A stretch of 64,000 nucleotides of DNA, from assembly GCF_000283155.1 (NCBI RefSeq), contig NW_004454171.1:12465408-12529407 (forward strand), in the 5' to 3' direction. The DNA comes from Ceratotherium simum simum. Taxonomy: Eukaryota > Chordata > Mammalia > Perissodactyla > Rhinocerotidae. Position numbers and translations under genes: made by a program. Position 1 is the first letter of the stretch; each line of letters starts with the position of its first letter. Below are positions 35,138-49,110 of this stretch, piece after piece. The notes beneath the pieces are model-generated. The model worked only from the letters and a program-made list of their open reading frames with translations. It did no database searches and was not told the origin of the DNA.

Positions 35138-35755
35138 AATACTGCAGAGCATTATTCACAATAGCCAAGACATGGAAACAACCTCAGTGTCCATCAATAG
35201 TAAGTAAAATGTGTATCTATATACAATGGAATATTATTCAGCCATGAGGAAGAAGGAAATCCCACCATTTGTAGCAATATAGATGGACCCTGAGGGCATT
35301 CTGTTAAGTGAAATAAGTCAGACAGAGAAAGACAAATACTGTATGATCTCACTTATATATAGAATCTAAAAACATTGAACTCATAGAAACAGAGTAGAAT
35401 GGTGGTTGCCATGGGCTGAGGGGTCAGGGAAAATGAGAAGATGTTGGTCAAAGGGTACAAACTTTCAGTTATAAGATGAATAAGTTGTGAGGATCTAAGT
35501 TATGGTATGGTGACTATAGTTAACAATGCTGTATTGTATGTTTGAAAGTTGCTGTAAGAGTAGAGATTTAATATTCTCACAATAACAATAACAAAATGGT
35601 AATTATGTGAGGTGAAGGATACATTAACTAATCTTCTTGTGGTTATCATTTTCCAACATGTACGTGTATCAAATCATCACATTGTACACCTTAAACTTAC
35701 GTAATGTTATACGTCAATTATATCTCAATAAAGCTGGGGGGAAAAATACTGTAGA
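35138..35755 (+). mobile_element. 5'-truncated L1 3' end, sense
   Basis: GCATTATTCACAATAGCCAA, TACAATGGAATATTATTCAG, TCAATTATATCTCAATAAAG. Flanked by AATACTGCAGA / AATACTGTAGA, an imperfect target-site duplication. ORF2 is disrupted. Confidence 0.88.
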
Positions 35756-37390
35756 AATGGCCAACTGAGAAAGCCAAGAATCAGGAAGCTTAAGTCACTT
35801 TCATGCAGAATCATGATATCAAGTAACTTGCTATCTCAAATCAGCATATATATTCTCCATTAATTTCTTTCCTCCTCAGCCTTATTTTTTGGTCATGGAA
35901 AAGTTATCAAGTGAAGCAACAGTCCCTAGCAAATCAGGCCAGCTCCACTCCACAAAACTTATATCTTCAAAAGAAAAGGATCTGAACTTCTTAAAGCATC
36001 CGCAAGCTCAAATTAAAAAATGAAATTCTTTCACGAAATCAGTCACACCTGAATGAGATTAAGCTCAATTTCATAGCTAAAGCCAAGTCACACATGTATT
36101 TGCAGAATCATCCAATTTAACAGCCTACGTGAAAATTGTCTATGTTTGGGACCAGCAAGGCAAAGACATAGAAAAGATGTCACTTTTGAATAGTACCATT
36201 AGCAGATGCGTTTATGACATGTGAGGTGCCATAGAGGTAACACTAATCTAGAAGATAGCTAAATCAAAAAGTGATTGAGGAATCTACAGGCATTATGCAG
36301 TGTGCCCACGTAATAGATCTGGTTAGACTACCTAAAGAGAAATGCTTCAGAAAAACATTATTTGTTCTGCAAAGAGGTACCAAAGCAAACTCCTTGAGGT
36401 AAGGTATTTAAAGTGCTAAATGAATGTGTTGAAATAAATAAGATATATCAGGAACAATGCTTAAATGTGTGTATTAATGCTTTAATCAATTAAAGGTAAA
36501 ATCAGTTAAAGATTAAAGGGTTTACATCAATAGTGTGTTCCCAAAACGCTATCAGTGAAAGGACTCCCTCTTTTAATTACAGGGGAATGTAGGAGTAAAG
36601 ATTTTCCATGGATCTGTATTTTACATTAAGTGATATTCCCAAAATGGTGAATCCAAGCCACTGTAGTCATACCTGTTCACAGTTTTATGTGAAGAATTAA
36701 GATCAGAAACATACTCTGCCAGTTCATATCACAGAAGATGACCAATGAAAATTTTCTCCACAGTTTCTGAGCTAAAAGAAGAATTGAAATTGTGGGTAGA
36801 AGTTTGGGTATAACTGATTCTTACTTTGCAGATTTGAAGGTTGTTTTGTTGGCTTAAAAAAATATGTTAACCAATATTTTGAGCTTCTTAATGAACATGA
36901 CCCAAGATTGGAAGGACCACACAAAATATAGTAACGTGCACTGTCAACATTAATGTATTCAAAGAAAAAAAAAATCACTGCTGATGTTTAGTAAGTGTTA
37001 GAATTTGAATACTAGGGAATTAGTAAGACCAGTGGAGCAATATCTTTATGAGGGAAGAAAAACTTCGTTAAAATTTTTGAATACTTAGTATGAAAACACT
37101 TTAAAGGATTCAAAATCCACTCATCACAAAACATTTCAATGTTGCATTTGTCAAAGACAGGAGAGTTTTTATACGTAAAAAATGATAAACCTATGAAACA
37201 AGATTTTAAAAGATCAAAGATCAAATTATCTAATAAAGGGCAAGAAAGCAGTTTTCATTCTTTGAAGAAAAAGTGATAATTTGCTATTTGCCACCTCTAC
37301 TTGTGTAAAGATAGTTTCTGACCAAGGTCACTAGGAAGAATATGAAAGGTTTTGATCAGGAATTACATGTAGCAATTTTGAGCTATAAAT
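35756..37390. other. Intergenic DNA, no feature recognised
   Basis: No gene seen. Short minus frames (36772-36978, 37012-37224) are low-complexity in base content and show no known motif. Confidence 0.5.
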
Positions 37391-37393
37391 CAG

Positions 37394-37394
37394 A

Positions 37395-37431
<37 letters not shown>

Positions 37432-37432
37432 A
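37394..37432. repeat. Compound (TG)n(AG)n microsatellite
   Basis: About ten TG units followed by about nine AG units. Confidence 0.95.
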
Positions 37433-40400
37433 ACATTCACAGAAGCAGACAACTTTTCCATTTCAAAACATGAGGCTGTTTTATTTGTAAACTTTTTTAT
37501 AAGCTCAGTATTTAATATATCTTGACAAATTTTTATTTTTTCTTTATCATAAATATATAATATAAAGAAAATGTAAGCCCCATATTGACTCCTCCAAATC
37601 CTCTGCAGTTCATCTCAGTAGGACTTATAAATATTATCATTTTCTGCATGTGTCATAATGTGGGCAAATTTGAGAACCACTGATCTAGTCTTACTGACCA
37701 CGAGAAGTTCTGTGAGATCTACAGGACTTGGTCCCCAATAGTCCTGGTTCAGTAACTCGACATTATCCATACATGCAGAGATCATCAAATGAGTCTATTA
37801 AACAATTTATAGTAAGAGCTATTCCCACTTTCCTTAAATCAGTGCACTTCCTTTCCTGATATTAAGGTACTTGAGCACTAACTTAGCTATCAGAACACTG
37901 GGGCTGAATATGAACTAGAACTAGGGGAGGGGAGAAATCTGATGGATTTTTCTGCCCCACTGAATTCTTATTGATCTTCAGACACAGCATCTTTGTCCCC
38001 TGGATTTTGTTACAGTCGGTGTAGTTATTTCCGTGGCTAGGAGACATTTTGTCACCTCATATTATGTAAGTTAAAAATCATTGTCCTTGGGTACTGTCAC
38101 CCTCATGCATCACCCACAGGCACTGTGGTACTGGGAGCTAATTAAACCACATGATACTACCAAATCTCCCATGTTAGCAACTTGAGAGCCTTTGCATAAC
38201 AAACTTCATTTGATTCAGTAGATATGTTCCCAAAAATATGTTTTTGAAAAGAACTTTTGAAAACTAATTATACTTTAAGAACATTGAGAGTTCACTATTT
38301 AGAGAAATCTGAGGATGAATCATTTTATATAGAAAAAGAAAAGAGCCCTTCAGTAAAAGAAAGCAATTATCTATTATTTATCTACTTTATAAATCTAAAT
38401 TCGCTTAAAGTGAGGGGGTACATCTGTGTAATATTAGGTAATTTATCATAATATGTTCCTTTTCATGTATTCTTTGAATTCATTTCCATTCAAATTGAAT
38501 TAGTCATATGGTTGACTGTCATAAATCAATTGAAATTGGTTGAAGATATATAATAAAAACGTAAGACTTCTGTTTGTGACATTCAATTCAGTGTTAGCGA
38601 TGTAAGAAAACCCAAAAACAGCATGGTAACCTTCCACCTTTTCTAGAGCTTAAGCATCATAGTTTGCCAACAATTACTGTAAATAGCTGCTCTTTTTCTC
38701 AACAGTGGATTGCCACAGAGCAGTTTCTTCCACCACATTGTGTTATTTAAAAGTTATCTGCTTTTTTGGCTGCTGTTCAAGGGAGTTCTTTGCCTGTAAA
38801 TCCCATTTATCTCATGCTATGGTTGAAACAAAATCTTGGCACGATTTCAGTGCATTTGTCTTGTTGGACCAGGGGAGAAAAAAATTAAGGACCCCAGAGG
38901 CTGACACTCTTCTGCAAACAGTCACGAAACAGTGGGGAGCCCTTTTGGCTATTCACAAGGGTAATCTACTAAGCACCCACTGTGAAAAAATAAGATCCCC
39001 TCACACAACAGGCAGCCACACTATAAACAAGATCATTTAAAAGCCTGAAAGATAGAGTTTCAAAGTAAACAATGTTCCCTGTGTACTTGACTCCAGGCCT
39101 TTAAAATCAGCTTAACTTAGTGGACTGGGTCCCTAAGGAGCAATCATTTATTTCCTAGTCTGGTTTTTACATTCTTTTGACTCTGAACTCAGTTTCTGTA
39201 ACTTGCACTATGGAGATTTCTGCTGGTTTGCTAGATTACAGGTTGTGAGGTTTAAGAGAAAATTGGGTACATTTCACTTAAAGCAAAAGTGATAACAGTT
39301 GTCTGAGACAACATGTCTCTTTGAGATAATATCTCATTCTGTAAAGGATGCCCCAGGATGACTTCTTCCACCTCTGGCTGCTAGCCATTCCCTCTACATA
39401 GGCTGTGTAACCCATGCTGGTGGATAAACAGTAGAAAGGGCTGTCAGAGCAACCACTTGACATGAAGAGAATGCCCTAGTTTGGCTTCTAGCATTCAGCT
39501 TGTTTTAAATTTGAACAACTGTGTCTGTTTAAGGAAGGATCCCTTGAACTGAGACTAAATGAGTTGATCTAAAATACAACCCAGATCAGAATCATGAGAA
39601 TAAAGTATATTGAATATAATGCGGTTATGGGACTCCCCAAGAAAACCAGTTTGTTGGTAGGAGAGGGACTAGTTCTCTGAGCTCTTCTCTTCACTTGTTA
39701 TGGTTAAGTTGTAAGGTAATCCAAAAGCACATAGTACTATTGAGGTCAGGATCCTGTCTCTGCTCTCTCCTTGGCTTTTTTAAGCAAACTGGGCCAGAGA
39801 CTTTAGCTAGATCATGACTGAAACATGATTCCTGCTGGAAAAGGAAGTCTGAGCTCAAGTCTTTCCAACAGTGTGTGGTGACTATCATCCTGACCTGTGG
39901 AGGGTCTTTGGCCTGCATTTGGAAGGCCCTCATTTGAAGGGCTGAGCCACCTACACGGATCTGGTTCCAAGGCAGCATCATTTCAAGTATAGTAAGTTTA
40001 GTTTCCATAAATTACTGGAGTTTCGTGTTTAATTTGGGGCAGAATTATCAGTCTTTCAATTCAGAATTGTTACATTTTCCATCACTTATTTCAAGAAATG
40101 CCAAGTAAAACAAGTTTAAAAAACAAGTGGAAATACTTACTTAAAATTAACTAAAGTTTGAGCCAAGTGCTTGTAGGATAGAAAAAATAAGCAAAAGAAG
40201 ATGTGTAATAATCAAGTGTGGTATCTTTTGAAATAAGTAGAGGGGAAAGATCTTCAATGTTTGTATTTTCAAAAATTATAACGGATAGATATATCTACCA
40301 GTGAAGAGTCTTAACTATTAAATATTTAAGGAAATAATTTTTAGTTCCAAGTAGAATATAATCTATGATATTAATAAGTGAAACAATATACATTATATAC

Positions 40401-42950
40401 AGTTACATATATACATATATGAAACTTATAACTCATAAGATGTCAGAGTCACCTAAAGTGTGTCTTTGATTTTGACTAAACCTCAAACTTCAGGGCATTT
40501 TGAATAATAATTATTATATTAATAATAATTAATAATTCCTTGAACAGTTGATTTCAGGGGTGTAGAGCTTATTTTAAATATGGCTCCTCTGTAAAAATCA
40601 AAAAATTAAAGAGGGATAAAATATTGTGAAATCTTTATTTAATGGAAGACTGAGACCAAATTCTCACAAAGATTAAGTGACAAAACAAATTCTTAAATAC
40701 AAATGATTTTCTCTATCGCATTAATGTAATTTAATTTTTTTACCATGATGCTGAGATATTGAAATAAGGAAAAAGTCCAAAAAGAAAAAAATATCAAAAT
40801 AAAGAGATTTTGTTTTCTTCTATTCAAAATAGGGTTCTTTGCTTCAATTTTACTCTCTATGTCTTATAAACACATTCTCAACTCTGCAGAAAATGTAATT
40901 CTACATATATTCCACTTGTTAAGCAATTTGTTTTCATTGCAGTCACAGCATACTATTTGGTCCTCATACTTGAAAAAGTAAGCATAAACAATGTTACTCT
41001 ACTGGTCTTACTATTTAGCATTCAAATTCTATGAGTAATTAAACACCAGTGATTTTTTTCTTTGAATCCATTAACGTTAACCTTACACATTATTATATTT
41101 CATGTGGACCTTGCAATTTTGGATTAGGTTCATTACATTTTTGAGCATCTTAATGAATACAATCCAAGTCAAAACTGTCATTTTAAGCTTTGCATTACCA
41201 ATTGTAGCACTCAGAAATTAATTCAAATACTAGGTTGGTATGCTTTATACTTATTCAAAAGAATGTTGCTGAAGAATATTGCAGTCTTTGTGATGAGAAA
41301 TATTTGCAATTTCTATTCTTTAACTACAAAATTTTTTATTTTAACTGATTCTCCAGAGTGGACAATAGCAGATCGTGTTTTAGGGGGTATGCAACTGATG
41401 CAAACATTTAGATACATATTTAAGCCTGAATGTGGATTTGCCCATTTGATGACTGTTGAGAAAATTACTTGATGGTCAAAACTGCTATATAGAACACTGT
41501 CGTGTGGTACCAGCAACATTAGTAGAGATTCCAAAATTCCTTAAAATAATATTTATAACCTAGAATTTATAGTGATTTCCATGTCTTGAGATTAAAAAGA
41601 ACTGAAATTTGAAGATTCTATATGTATATAAAATAACAAATACAGTCAGTATAGTAGGAATAAAAGCTGAAAATAAAGTTGTTGACCCTCTCGAAATAAA
41701 GAATATATCAGTAGAATGTGTAAAGAACTTTCATATAAACAAAACGATTCAGTATAGAACCAGAATTCAAGTTGCAAATGATCGTGAGAATAGTGCTGAA
41801 AATACAGAAATTAAAAATATTTTGTGTAAGAATTTCATTTGTCCTATTAATTTCCCCAGTTTATTGGTATGTAATTCAAGAGAACTGGGTTACTGGTGCC
41901 TTTGTTCAGTCTGACATGACTGGATCCTCAAAAAAGAAATAACACCACAGAGAGAAAAAGCCATCATAATTTTTTGGAAATCCTTTTCTCTTTTTATCCA
42001 TAAACATCTCTATTCATATAAATCATAAAATCAGTGGTTCTCTTTGTTGGGGGCCTGAATCTTTCATTTGGAGAGTTCCATTAACTCATTTCTGCTAGTT
42101 TTATTTTGAATGCTGTCTTTGTTTCTGTTTTCATTATTATTTCAAAGAAGACTGCAGGTGCATTTCTTTTTTGCAAGGGTTAGTTTCACTTATTTAATAA
42201 ATCGAATCCACCATTTTTTAAGGAGGGAACTAATCATTAGTTGTTTTGGTAGATACAAAGCAGATATTAAATTTATTACTTATGTCTATTTTAAAACCTC
42301 ATTAAACTTAATCCCTGGGTATCCCTAGAAAATATCACATTTCAGAAAGATGTTGTTTTATGTGAGAGAGTTTACTGTTCTTCAGACCGCAATTCAGGCA
42401 GAGACCTAGGTCCCAATGCTAGGGGGTAGCAAGCCACTAGATGGGAAATGAATTTTCTTTGTAGAAACACAAATATTTATTAAAAGGAGATTATCATCAT
42501 ATTTACTCTCCCTTTAACTACCTTAGAAGGAAGGAATGCAAAAATAGATGGGATGGAAGGCCCTTCACCTCAGAAAGTATGAACGTTAACATCTCCCTAT
42601 CCTTGGAGAATGGGGAATTCATTTTTTTGATCACTAGTGATTCAGGGTCAAGGCTTAATGGTACTTCAAAGTCCACTGTGAAAACAATAAACGGGCAGAT
42701 TGGGTTTTAAGGAAAAAAGCAGAGGATCTCTGAAAAATACAAGGTGGGTAGGGCCTTCTCCCAGACGAGGAGTCTCCTTCAGACTGGTGGAAGGTGAGAT
42801 GGCTGTGGATTGCAGAACAACGAAGGCCCAGGCTCTGCTCTCTGTCAGTGTCACAGGAAGCTGCAAACACCAGAAAAGAAGTGGCTGTATTGTTCATATA
42901 GGAGAAAAGACTAGAAATTCTAGGCTTCCCATCTTGTTGATGTCAAAACA
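37433..42950. other. Intergenic DNA, longest stretch with few recognisable repeats
   Basis: About 5.5 kb with no gene, no ERE and no convincing L1. Small frames (38705-39040 plus, 39691-40008 minus, 41609-41914 plus) lack recognisable domains and are not bracketed by convincing splice sites. AT-rich palindromic text occurs at 40500-40540. Low repeat content could mean old unique or conserved non-coding sequence; only alignment to other mammals can tell. Confidence 0.45.
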
Positions 42951-42954
42951 GAAT

Positions 42955-43210
42955 TAGACGTGCAAGAGATTTATTGGGGAAACACCTGTGAACCATAAAG
43001 CAGACAGGAAACTGGAGTAGATGGACAGACCCCTCAGACCTCAGGACTGAACCTGTGGAGAGAGGGAAGGGGAAAATTGAGTAGGAAGAGCCTCAGAATG
43101 CAACGAGTTCCGAGAAAGTCTCCAGCGGGCTGATGAGGATCCCCAGAGCAAAGACTGCCCATTAGAAGAGCCCCCTAATGGACAGTGATGGCCTGGATCA
43201 GTATCCCCAT
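42955..43210 (-). repeat. Unclassified dispersed repeat (LTR-like), copy 1
   Basis: AGAGATTTATTGGGGAAACA near one end and AGAGCAAAGACTGCCCATTA near the other. A partly similar arrangement occurs at 48920-49110. Orientation is inferred from the reversed AATAAA-like TTTATT. Family not known. Confidence 0.3.
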
Positions 43211-43429
43211 CATGCCTGGTCACAGGTCTACAGCGGCCAAGGAGAATAGGAAAGCGGCAGCAGCCACTTACCTTCTCACCGAAGGTTCTCTTGAAAGGAG
43301 ATCTGAGCAGTACATCTCCACACCCACCACAATGATTCTAAATTTCTACCTATGGCAAAATAAAGAAGCAAGGATAGCCAGGACATTTCTGAAGAGGAGA
43401 ATAATGAAGGGAGATTAACCCTATGAAAT

Positions 43430-44965
43430 AATTTTCTTTTTTACTTATTTATTGAAGTACAAATTACATACAGTAAAATGTAACGATGAATTTTTACATC
43501 TATCTGCCTGTGGAACAACCACCCAGTTCAAGATATAAAACATTTCCAGCACTGCAGAAGACTCCCTTGTATCCTTCCCAGTCAACACATCCCAAAGATA
43601 ACCCTTATTTTTATTTATGACATCATGAATAATTTTGCCTGTTTTTGAACTTCATATAAATGGAATCATACACTACGTACTGTTTTATGTATGACTTCTT
43701 TCACTCAACATTATGTCTGTGAGATTCATCCCTGTTGTTGTTATAGCAGTAGTTCAATCTGTTTCATTGATATGATTATCCCATTTTATGTATTCTTGCT
43801 ATGGTTGATAAATATTTTGGTTGTTTCTAGTTTGAGCCCCTTGTGAATAAACATTTGTAATATATGCAATGAGCACACTGCTTTAACTGTACCCTACAAA
43901 TTTTGATATATCCTATTTTCATTGTCAGTCAATTTAAAATATTTTCCAATTTTTATTGTGATTTCTTCTTTAACCTGTGGGTTGCTTAAGAGGGTCTTGC
44001 TTAGTTTCCAAACATTTCAAACATTTTTAGGTATATTATTATTGTTGATTTCTAGTTTATTTTCACTTTGGTCAAAGATCATACTCTTTATAATTTCAGT
44101 CTTTTGAAATTTGACAAGACTCACTTTATGACTAGGTTATGTTCTATTTTGGTAAATGTCCATGTACACTTAAAATGAATGTATTCTGCAGCTGTTGGGT
44201 GCATTATTCTATATATATCAACTAGGAAAAAATGGTTAATTGCACAATTCACATCTTTTATCCTTACGGATGTTTTAACTACTTTCCCCATCAGTGGCTG
44301 AGAAAGATCTGTGAAATCTCCAACTACAATGTGGATTTGTTCATTTCTTATATTAGTACTTTCAAATTTTATCTTATACATTTTCAAACTATGGTATTAG
44401 ATACATGCAAATTTCAGATTTTTATGTCTTCCCATTGAATTGATCACTTTACTGTTATGAAATATCCCTCCTTATATCTAATAACACTTCTTTTATTAAT
44501 AAATAATTTAGTTTCTTTTGATTGATGATTACATGATATATCTTATTTTCAACCTTTTATTTAATCTTTTTACTTTTAGTGCCCTTATATTTTCAGTGTG
44601 ATTCTTTTAAAGAGCATAGAGTTGAGTTTTCTTTGTTTTGTTTTTATGCAGTCTGATAATCTTTGTCTTTCTGAACTTTTAGTTTTAAAGTAATTTTAGA
44701 TTACCCAAAAGTGACAAAAGCAATTCAGAGAGTTCCCAAATACCCTTGACCCAGCTTCCTTTATATTAACCTCTTATATATGTATTATATATATATAATA
44801 AGATTATTGAAACAGGCAATTAACATTGATACAATGCTATTAACTACTCTCCAGACTTTATTTGAATTTTAGTAGTTTTCTTACTAATCTCCTTTTTCTG
44901 GTCCAGGATCCCATATTGTATTTAGTTACCTAATCTTTTTTGTCTCCTCCAATTTGAAACCGTTC
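43430..44965 (-). mobile_element. L1M fragments, antisense
   Basis: Antisense 3' end from 43430 (TTATTGAAGTACAAATTACA), ORF2/5' parts (TTGATGATTACATGATATAT near 44520), then a separate antisense 3' UTR at 44690-44965 (AATTCAGAGAGTTCCCAAAT). Confidence 0.75.
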
Positions 44966-44966
44966 C

Positions 44967-46350
44967 TCAATGGGGAAAGGAGAGTCTCTTCAAGACTGAA
45001 GAAAAATCAACTCAAAATGGATTAAAGACTTGAACATACGACCTGAAACTGTAAAACTCTTAGAAGAAAACATAGGAGGAAAGCTCCTTGACATTGGTCT
45101 TGGCAATGATGTTTTGGATTTGACACCAAAAGCAAAAGCAACAAAAGCAAAAATAAACAAGTGGAACTACATCAAACTAAAAAACTTCTGCATAGCAAAG
45201 GAAATCATCAACAAAATGAAAAGGCAACTTATGGAATGGGAGAAAATATTGGCAAACCCCATGTCCATTAAGGGATTAATATTCAAAATATTCAAGGAAT
45301 TCATACAACTCAATAGCAAAAAACCCAAATAACCCAATTTAAAAAATGGGCAAAATACCTGAATAAACATTTTTTCCAAAGAAGATATACAAATAGCCAA
45401 CAGGTACGTGAGGAGGTGCTAACATCACTAAAAATCAGGGAAATACAAATCTAAATCACAATGAGCTATCACCTCACACCTGTTAGGATGTCTATTATCA
45501 ATAAAACAAGAGATGATAAGTGTTGGCGAGGATGTGGAGAAGTAGGAACACTTGTGCTCTGTTGGTGGGTACGTAAATTGGTGTAGCCCCTATGGAAAAC
45601 AGTACGGAGGGTCCTCAAAAAATTAAAAATAGAACAACCATATGATCCAGCAATCTCACTTGTGGGAATATATCTGAAGGGAATGAAATCATTATCTCAA
45701 AGAGACACGTGTACTCTCATGTTCGTAGCAGCATTATTCACAATAGTCAAGGTATGGAAACAACCTAAGTGACCATTAATGGATGAATGGATCAACAAAA
45801 TGTGCTATATATATACACAATGGAATATTATTCAGCCTTAAAGAGAAGAAGGAAGTCCTATCATTTGGGACAACATGAATGGACCTTGAGGGCATAATGC
45901 TAGGTGAAATAAGCCAGATAGAGAAAGACAAATACTGTATGGTATCACTTATATGTGGAATCTTAAAAGAAAACAAAAGTCAAACTCATAGAAACAAAGA
46001 GTAGAAAAGTGGTTGCCAGGGGCTGGGGGGGTGGGGAAACAGGGAGGGGTTGGTAAAAGAGTACAAACTTTCAGTTGTGAGATGAATAACTTCTGAGGAT
46101 CTAACGTATAACATGGTGACCATAGTCGACAACACTGTATTGTACAATTGAAATTTGCTAAGAGAGTAGAACTTAAGTACTCTCACACACATTCAAAAAG
46201 GTAAAGACATGAGGTGATGGGTGTGTTAATTAACTCAATGGGGGAATCCTTTCACAATGTATATGTATATCAAATCATCACATTGTACACTTTTAATATA
46301 TTACAATTTTATTTGGCAATTATACCTCAATAAAGCTAAAAAAAAAAAAA
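44967..46350 (+). mobile_element. L1 3' end, sense, with internal deletion
   Basis: Starts AATGGGGAAAGGAGAGTCTC, then jumps within about 20 bases to AAAAATCAACTCAAAATGGA, skipping part of ORF2 found in the intact copy at 24.1 kb. Continues through ATACACAATGGAATATTATT to TATACCTCAATAAAGCTAAA and poly-A. The largest open part (45030-45332) matches ORF2p text such as [20 protein letters not shown]. Inactive. Confidence 0.88.
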
Positions 46351-46359
46351 GGGAATCTC

Positions 46360-46760
46360 TATTCTAGCATTACTTGCAATTGCAAGAGAATGAAATCAAC
46401 ATAAATATCCCTTAAGAGGAGATTGACTAAATAAATGATGCCTTACTGACCAATGGAATAATACATAGTTGTTAAAAAAGAGAGTGACATGTATGTATTG
46501 ATTTGGAATAATCTCTAAAAGATATTAAGTGAAAAAGTAGGGTGCATACCAGTGTGAAAATTATGCTACTATTTGTGGAGAAAAAATTCTGGAAGACACA
46601 CAAGCAATTTATGACAATTGTGGCATCTAGGGGGAGAACTGGACGGTTAGAGAGCAAGGGTAGGAGGGAAACTTATTCTTAGTGGTATAACATTTGACAG
46701 CTTTTGTGTGACACGGTTATGTTATGCATTTAAAGGTAAATGAGAAAATTTATAAATGGA
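46360..46760 (+). mobile_element. Older L1M/HAL1-like 3' end, sense
   Basis: AAATATCCCTTAAGAGGAGA, TTGACTAAATAAATGATGCC, AAGTGAAAAAGTAGGGTGCA and GGCATCTAGGGGGAGAACTG match the old LINE tail '... aattggttaaataaatt ... gtgaaaaaagcaagg ... ggaactgggtggc'. Confidence 0.6.
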
Positions 46761-47575
46761 AAATTAAAGCAAAAAGAGTAATGGGTAACTTGTACCTGAG
46801 CAGCCCATACCCAGAATGCCCTGTCAGGCTTGACAAAACCATGGATGTATCCAGTTGGCTCTATAAATAAGAGGGCATGGTCCTCACCTATAGGGACAGT
46901 CTGAGGCGATGGGACACACAGCTAGCTCATTCCACTGCCCCTGAGAACACCCACCAGTGGAGGAAGAATCTGGTTCCTTAGAAATCTATGCATTTCAGAA
47001 ACAAATCTATGCCCACCTCTCTGCTAAGAGTGGGCACTTACCCTATGCAAAATAGTAAGAAACACTAACGCTGAACTCCCTATGTCACCAAAGACATTTC
47101 TTGTTTGTGCCCCCTGTGTCTCAGGGGATATGAGGGAGCAACAAAACTTACTGTGTTTTACCCATACTCATCTCTGGAACTAGAAAGTTAGTCCTTAGCT
47201 AGACTAATAGTTTCAGAAGCAAAATTTTGATAATACCAAGAAGACTCTATTGAAAAATTACATTCAATTACTTCAAGTTTTATCTCACTCCTCTACTTAG
47301 ATTTTGGTCCATCCATATATTTCATGAACTAAATATAAGCTCCCCCTTCTCAGGAATATATATTAAAGAATACAGCAGTTAGGATATTTATACTAGTGTT
47401 TTATTTTAGTAAGGTATTTTATTTAAAAACTATTGTTGTTTCACAGATGTTTTCTACTTCATACGAATGATATGAACAGGGTTAGAAATAGATATACTAT
47501 ATTTATAAGAAAGATAATTAATGGCCACAAGATTGTAGTCTTTTATAGAAACTCTATCAATAACTCACTAGTTCT
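46761..47575. other. Intergenic DNA, no feature recognised
   Basis: No gene or assignable repeat seen. Confidence 0.5.
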
Positions 47576-47579
47576 CCAT

Positions 47580-47965
47580 CCCGATGAATAGACATAAAAA
47601 GGATCAGAGGAGAGCAATAAGACAGGACACCACCAGGTTCAGGAGAGAAGGAAGAAAAGTTCGCGATGGTTCCGAGGAGTGGGCGATACAAGCTGAATTT
47701 CAAGAAATGATTACATTTAGCCAGATAGACAATGGGTGGATCTCACTTCAGATAGAGGAAACAGTATTAACAAAATACATTTTGCAGGCTGCAAGAAAGT
47801 TATGGGGACGTGAGCTGACAGAGCCTGTGAGAAGGGAGAGGAGACAAAGCTGGGGATGAGGTTCTTTATCTTGTGGGAAGAGACCTTATGCCCAAGGAGC
47901 TTATGCAAAGCATTTTGAGTTTTATCCTGTAGATTTGGGGAAACAGCTTTAAAAATAAGCCAACT
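47580..47965 (-). repeat. Probable L2 LINE fragment, antisense
   Basis: GCATTTTGAGTTTTATCCTG then TAGATTTGGGGAAACAGC resembles the reversed L2 text 'ttggattttatcct ... gggaagcc', preceded by degraded L2-like AGACAATGGGTGGATC. Weak but consistent. It accounts for the frame 47584-47859. Confidence 0.4.
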
Positions 47966-48915
47966 ACTTGAGGTTCGATAGTAAAAGAGACCAGTTTGCA
48001 GAAAAGAAATTCTATACACAGACAGATGTCTATATCACCAGTAAGATGGAGACCCTTTCTCAGCCCACCAGAGATGTCCCTTGCAATCTTCTGTGGGAAG
48101 GAATCATCAAGAGAAATCAAAGTTGGCAAGCTGTCCTTCCTGACAGTACAAAAGCTCAGACAGTGACCTACCAGGGGCTCAGGAACAGGAGTGGCCCTTT
48201 CCTAAACATTGCTGTGACTTTTCTCTCAGATTAAACCACACTGAACTGGGATGGAGGTAAAAGCAGTCTGTGCAAAAGTAAAAAATAAAAAAGTTGTTAC
48301 TCGAGTGTTCCAGTGAGAACCCTCAAGCAGCACAGCATCAGCACACTGTTGGTTGGGACGTTGCTGGCTAAGATCCCTCTACAGCCCCAGTTCGGGGGCA
48401 TGTTGGTAATCCCATGAGATGAAGAGCCTCACCCTCAGCTTTTTTTGGGCTTGCAAAATCTGCCGACCCAGACCTCATTTGGGTGTGGGTGGGTTTTCCT
48501 CTGCCCAGCTGTGGCCTGGCTCGGAGAGAAGGAAAAGAGGATCTGGCTCATTGGGTGTTGAGAAAGATAGTTTGGCCTCCCTCTTCTCCCAGTGATAGAT
48601 TGCAGCTGGCTTCCCTGACTCAACCAGGAGTTGGTATTCTTCTGAGACCACAGACAGCCTATCCTTTCTGTTACTATGACTTAGGCCAGATGTCTTACAA
48701 AATAGTACCTCCTACTATGCTAAAAGAACATTTGCCTTCTCCCTGGCTCTATTTTTGTTAAAATGTACTCTTAATTTAGCAGGAAATATCTCTTTGTGAA
48801 GCAAACAGGGAATATTACCTTTCTCAATTTGTTTTACTTTGATTTCCAAATTCCTCCCATGATGGTAGGGTAGACGGTGAAGGGGAGGGTCATAGGTTGG
48901 ATTCTCCAGGAAGCA
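47966..48915. other. Intergenic DNA, no feature recognised
   Basis: Moderately GC-rich; frames 47968-48234 and 48483-48761 have no recognisable protein features. Confidence 0.45.
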
Positions 48916-48919
48916 GTTG

Positions 48920-49110
48920 TGGTGACAGAGTTGAGGGGTAAACGTTTTATCGTGGAGTAAAGGTTATAAAGGAAAAGGGAAGGAAGTAGGATTGGGCAGA
49001 GGGAGCTGTCAGAGCACAGTGCAGGCAGAGCAGAGTCTCTGTCACCGAAAGACAGGACTCGGGAGCAAAGACTGCTCTTCAGAGGATTGCTGCATTGGGT
49101 GAAAATAACT
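48920..49110 (-). repeat. Unclassified dispersed repeat (LTR-like), copy 2
   Basis: ACGTTTTATCGTGGAGTAAA, GGGAAGGAAGTAGGATTGGG and GGGAGCAAAGACTGCTCTTC; shares the GAGCAAAGACTGC block and general layout with 42955-43210. Confidence 0.3.

Noticed and set aside
36860..41160. Similar short strings TTTTGAGC[T/A]TCTTAATGAA at about 36878 and 41131
   Set aside because: The shared block is only about 30 bp and AT-rich; the neighbouring sequence did not align convincingly by eye.
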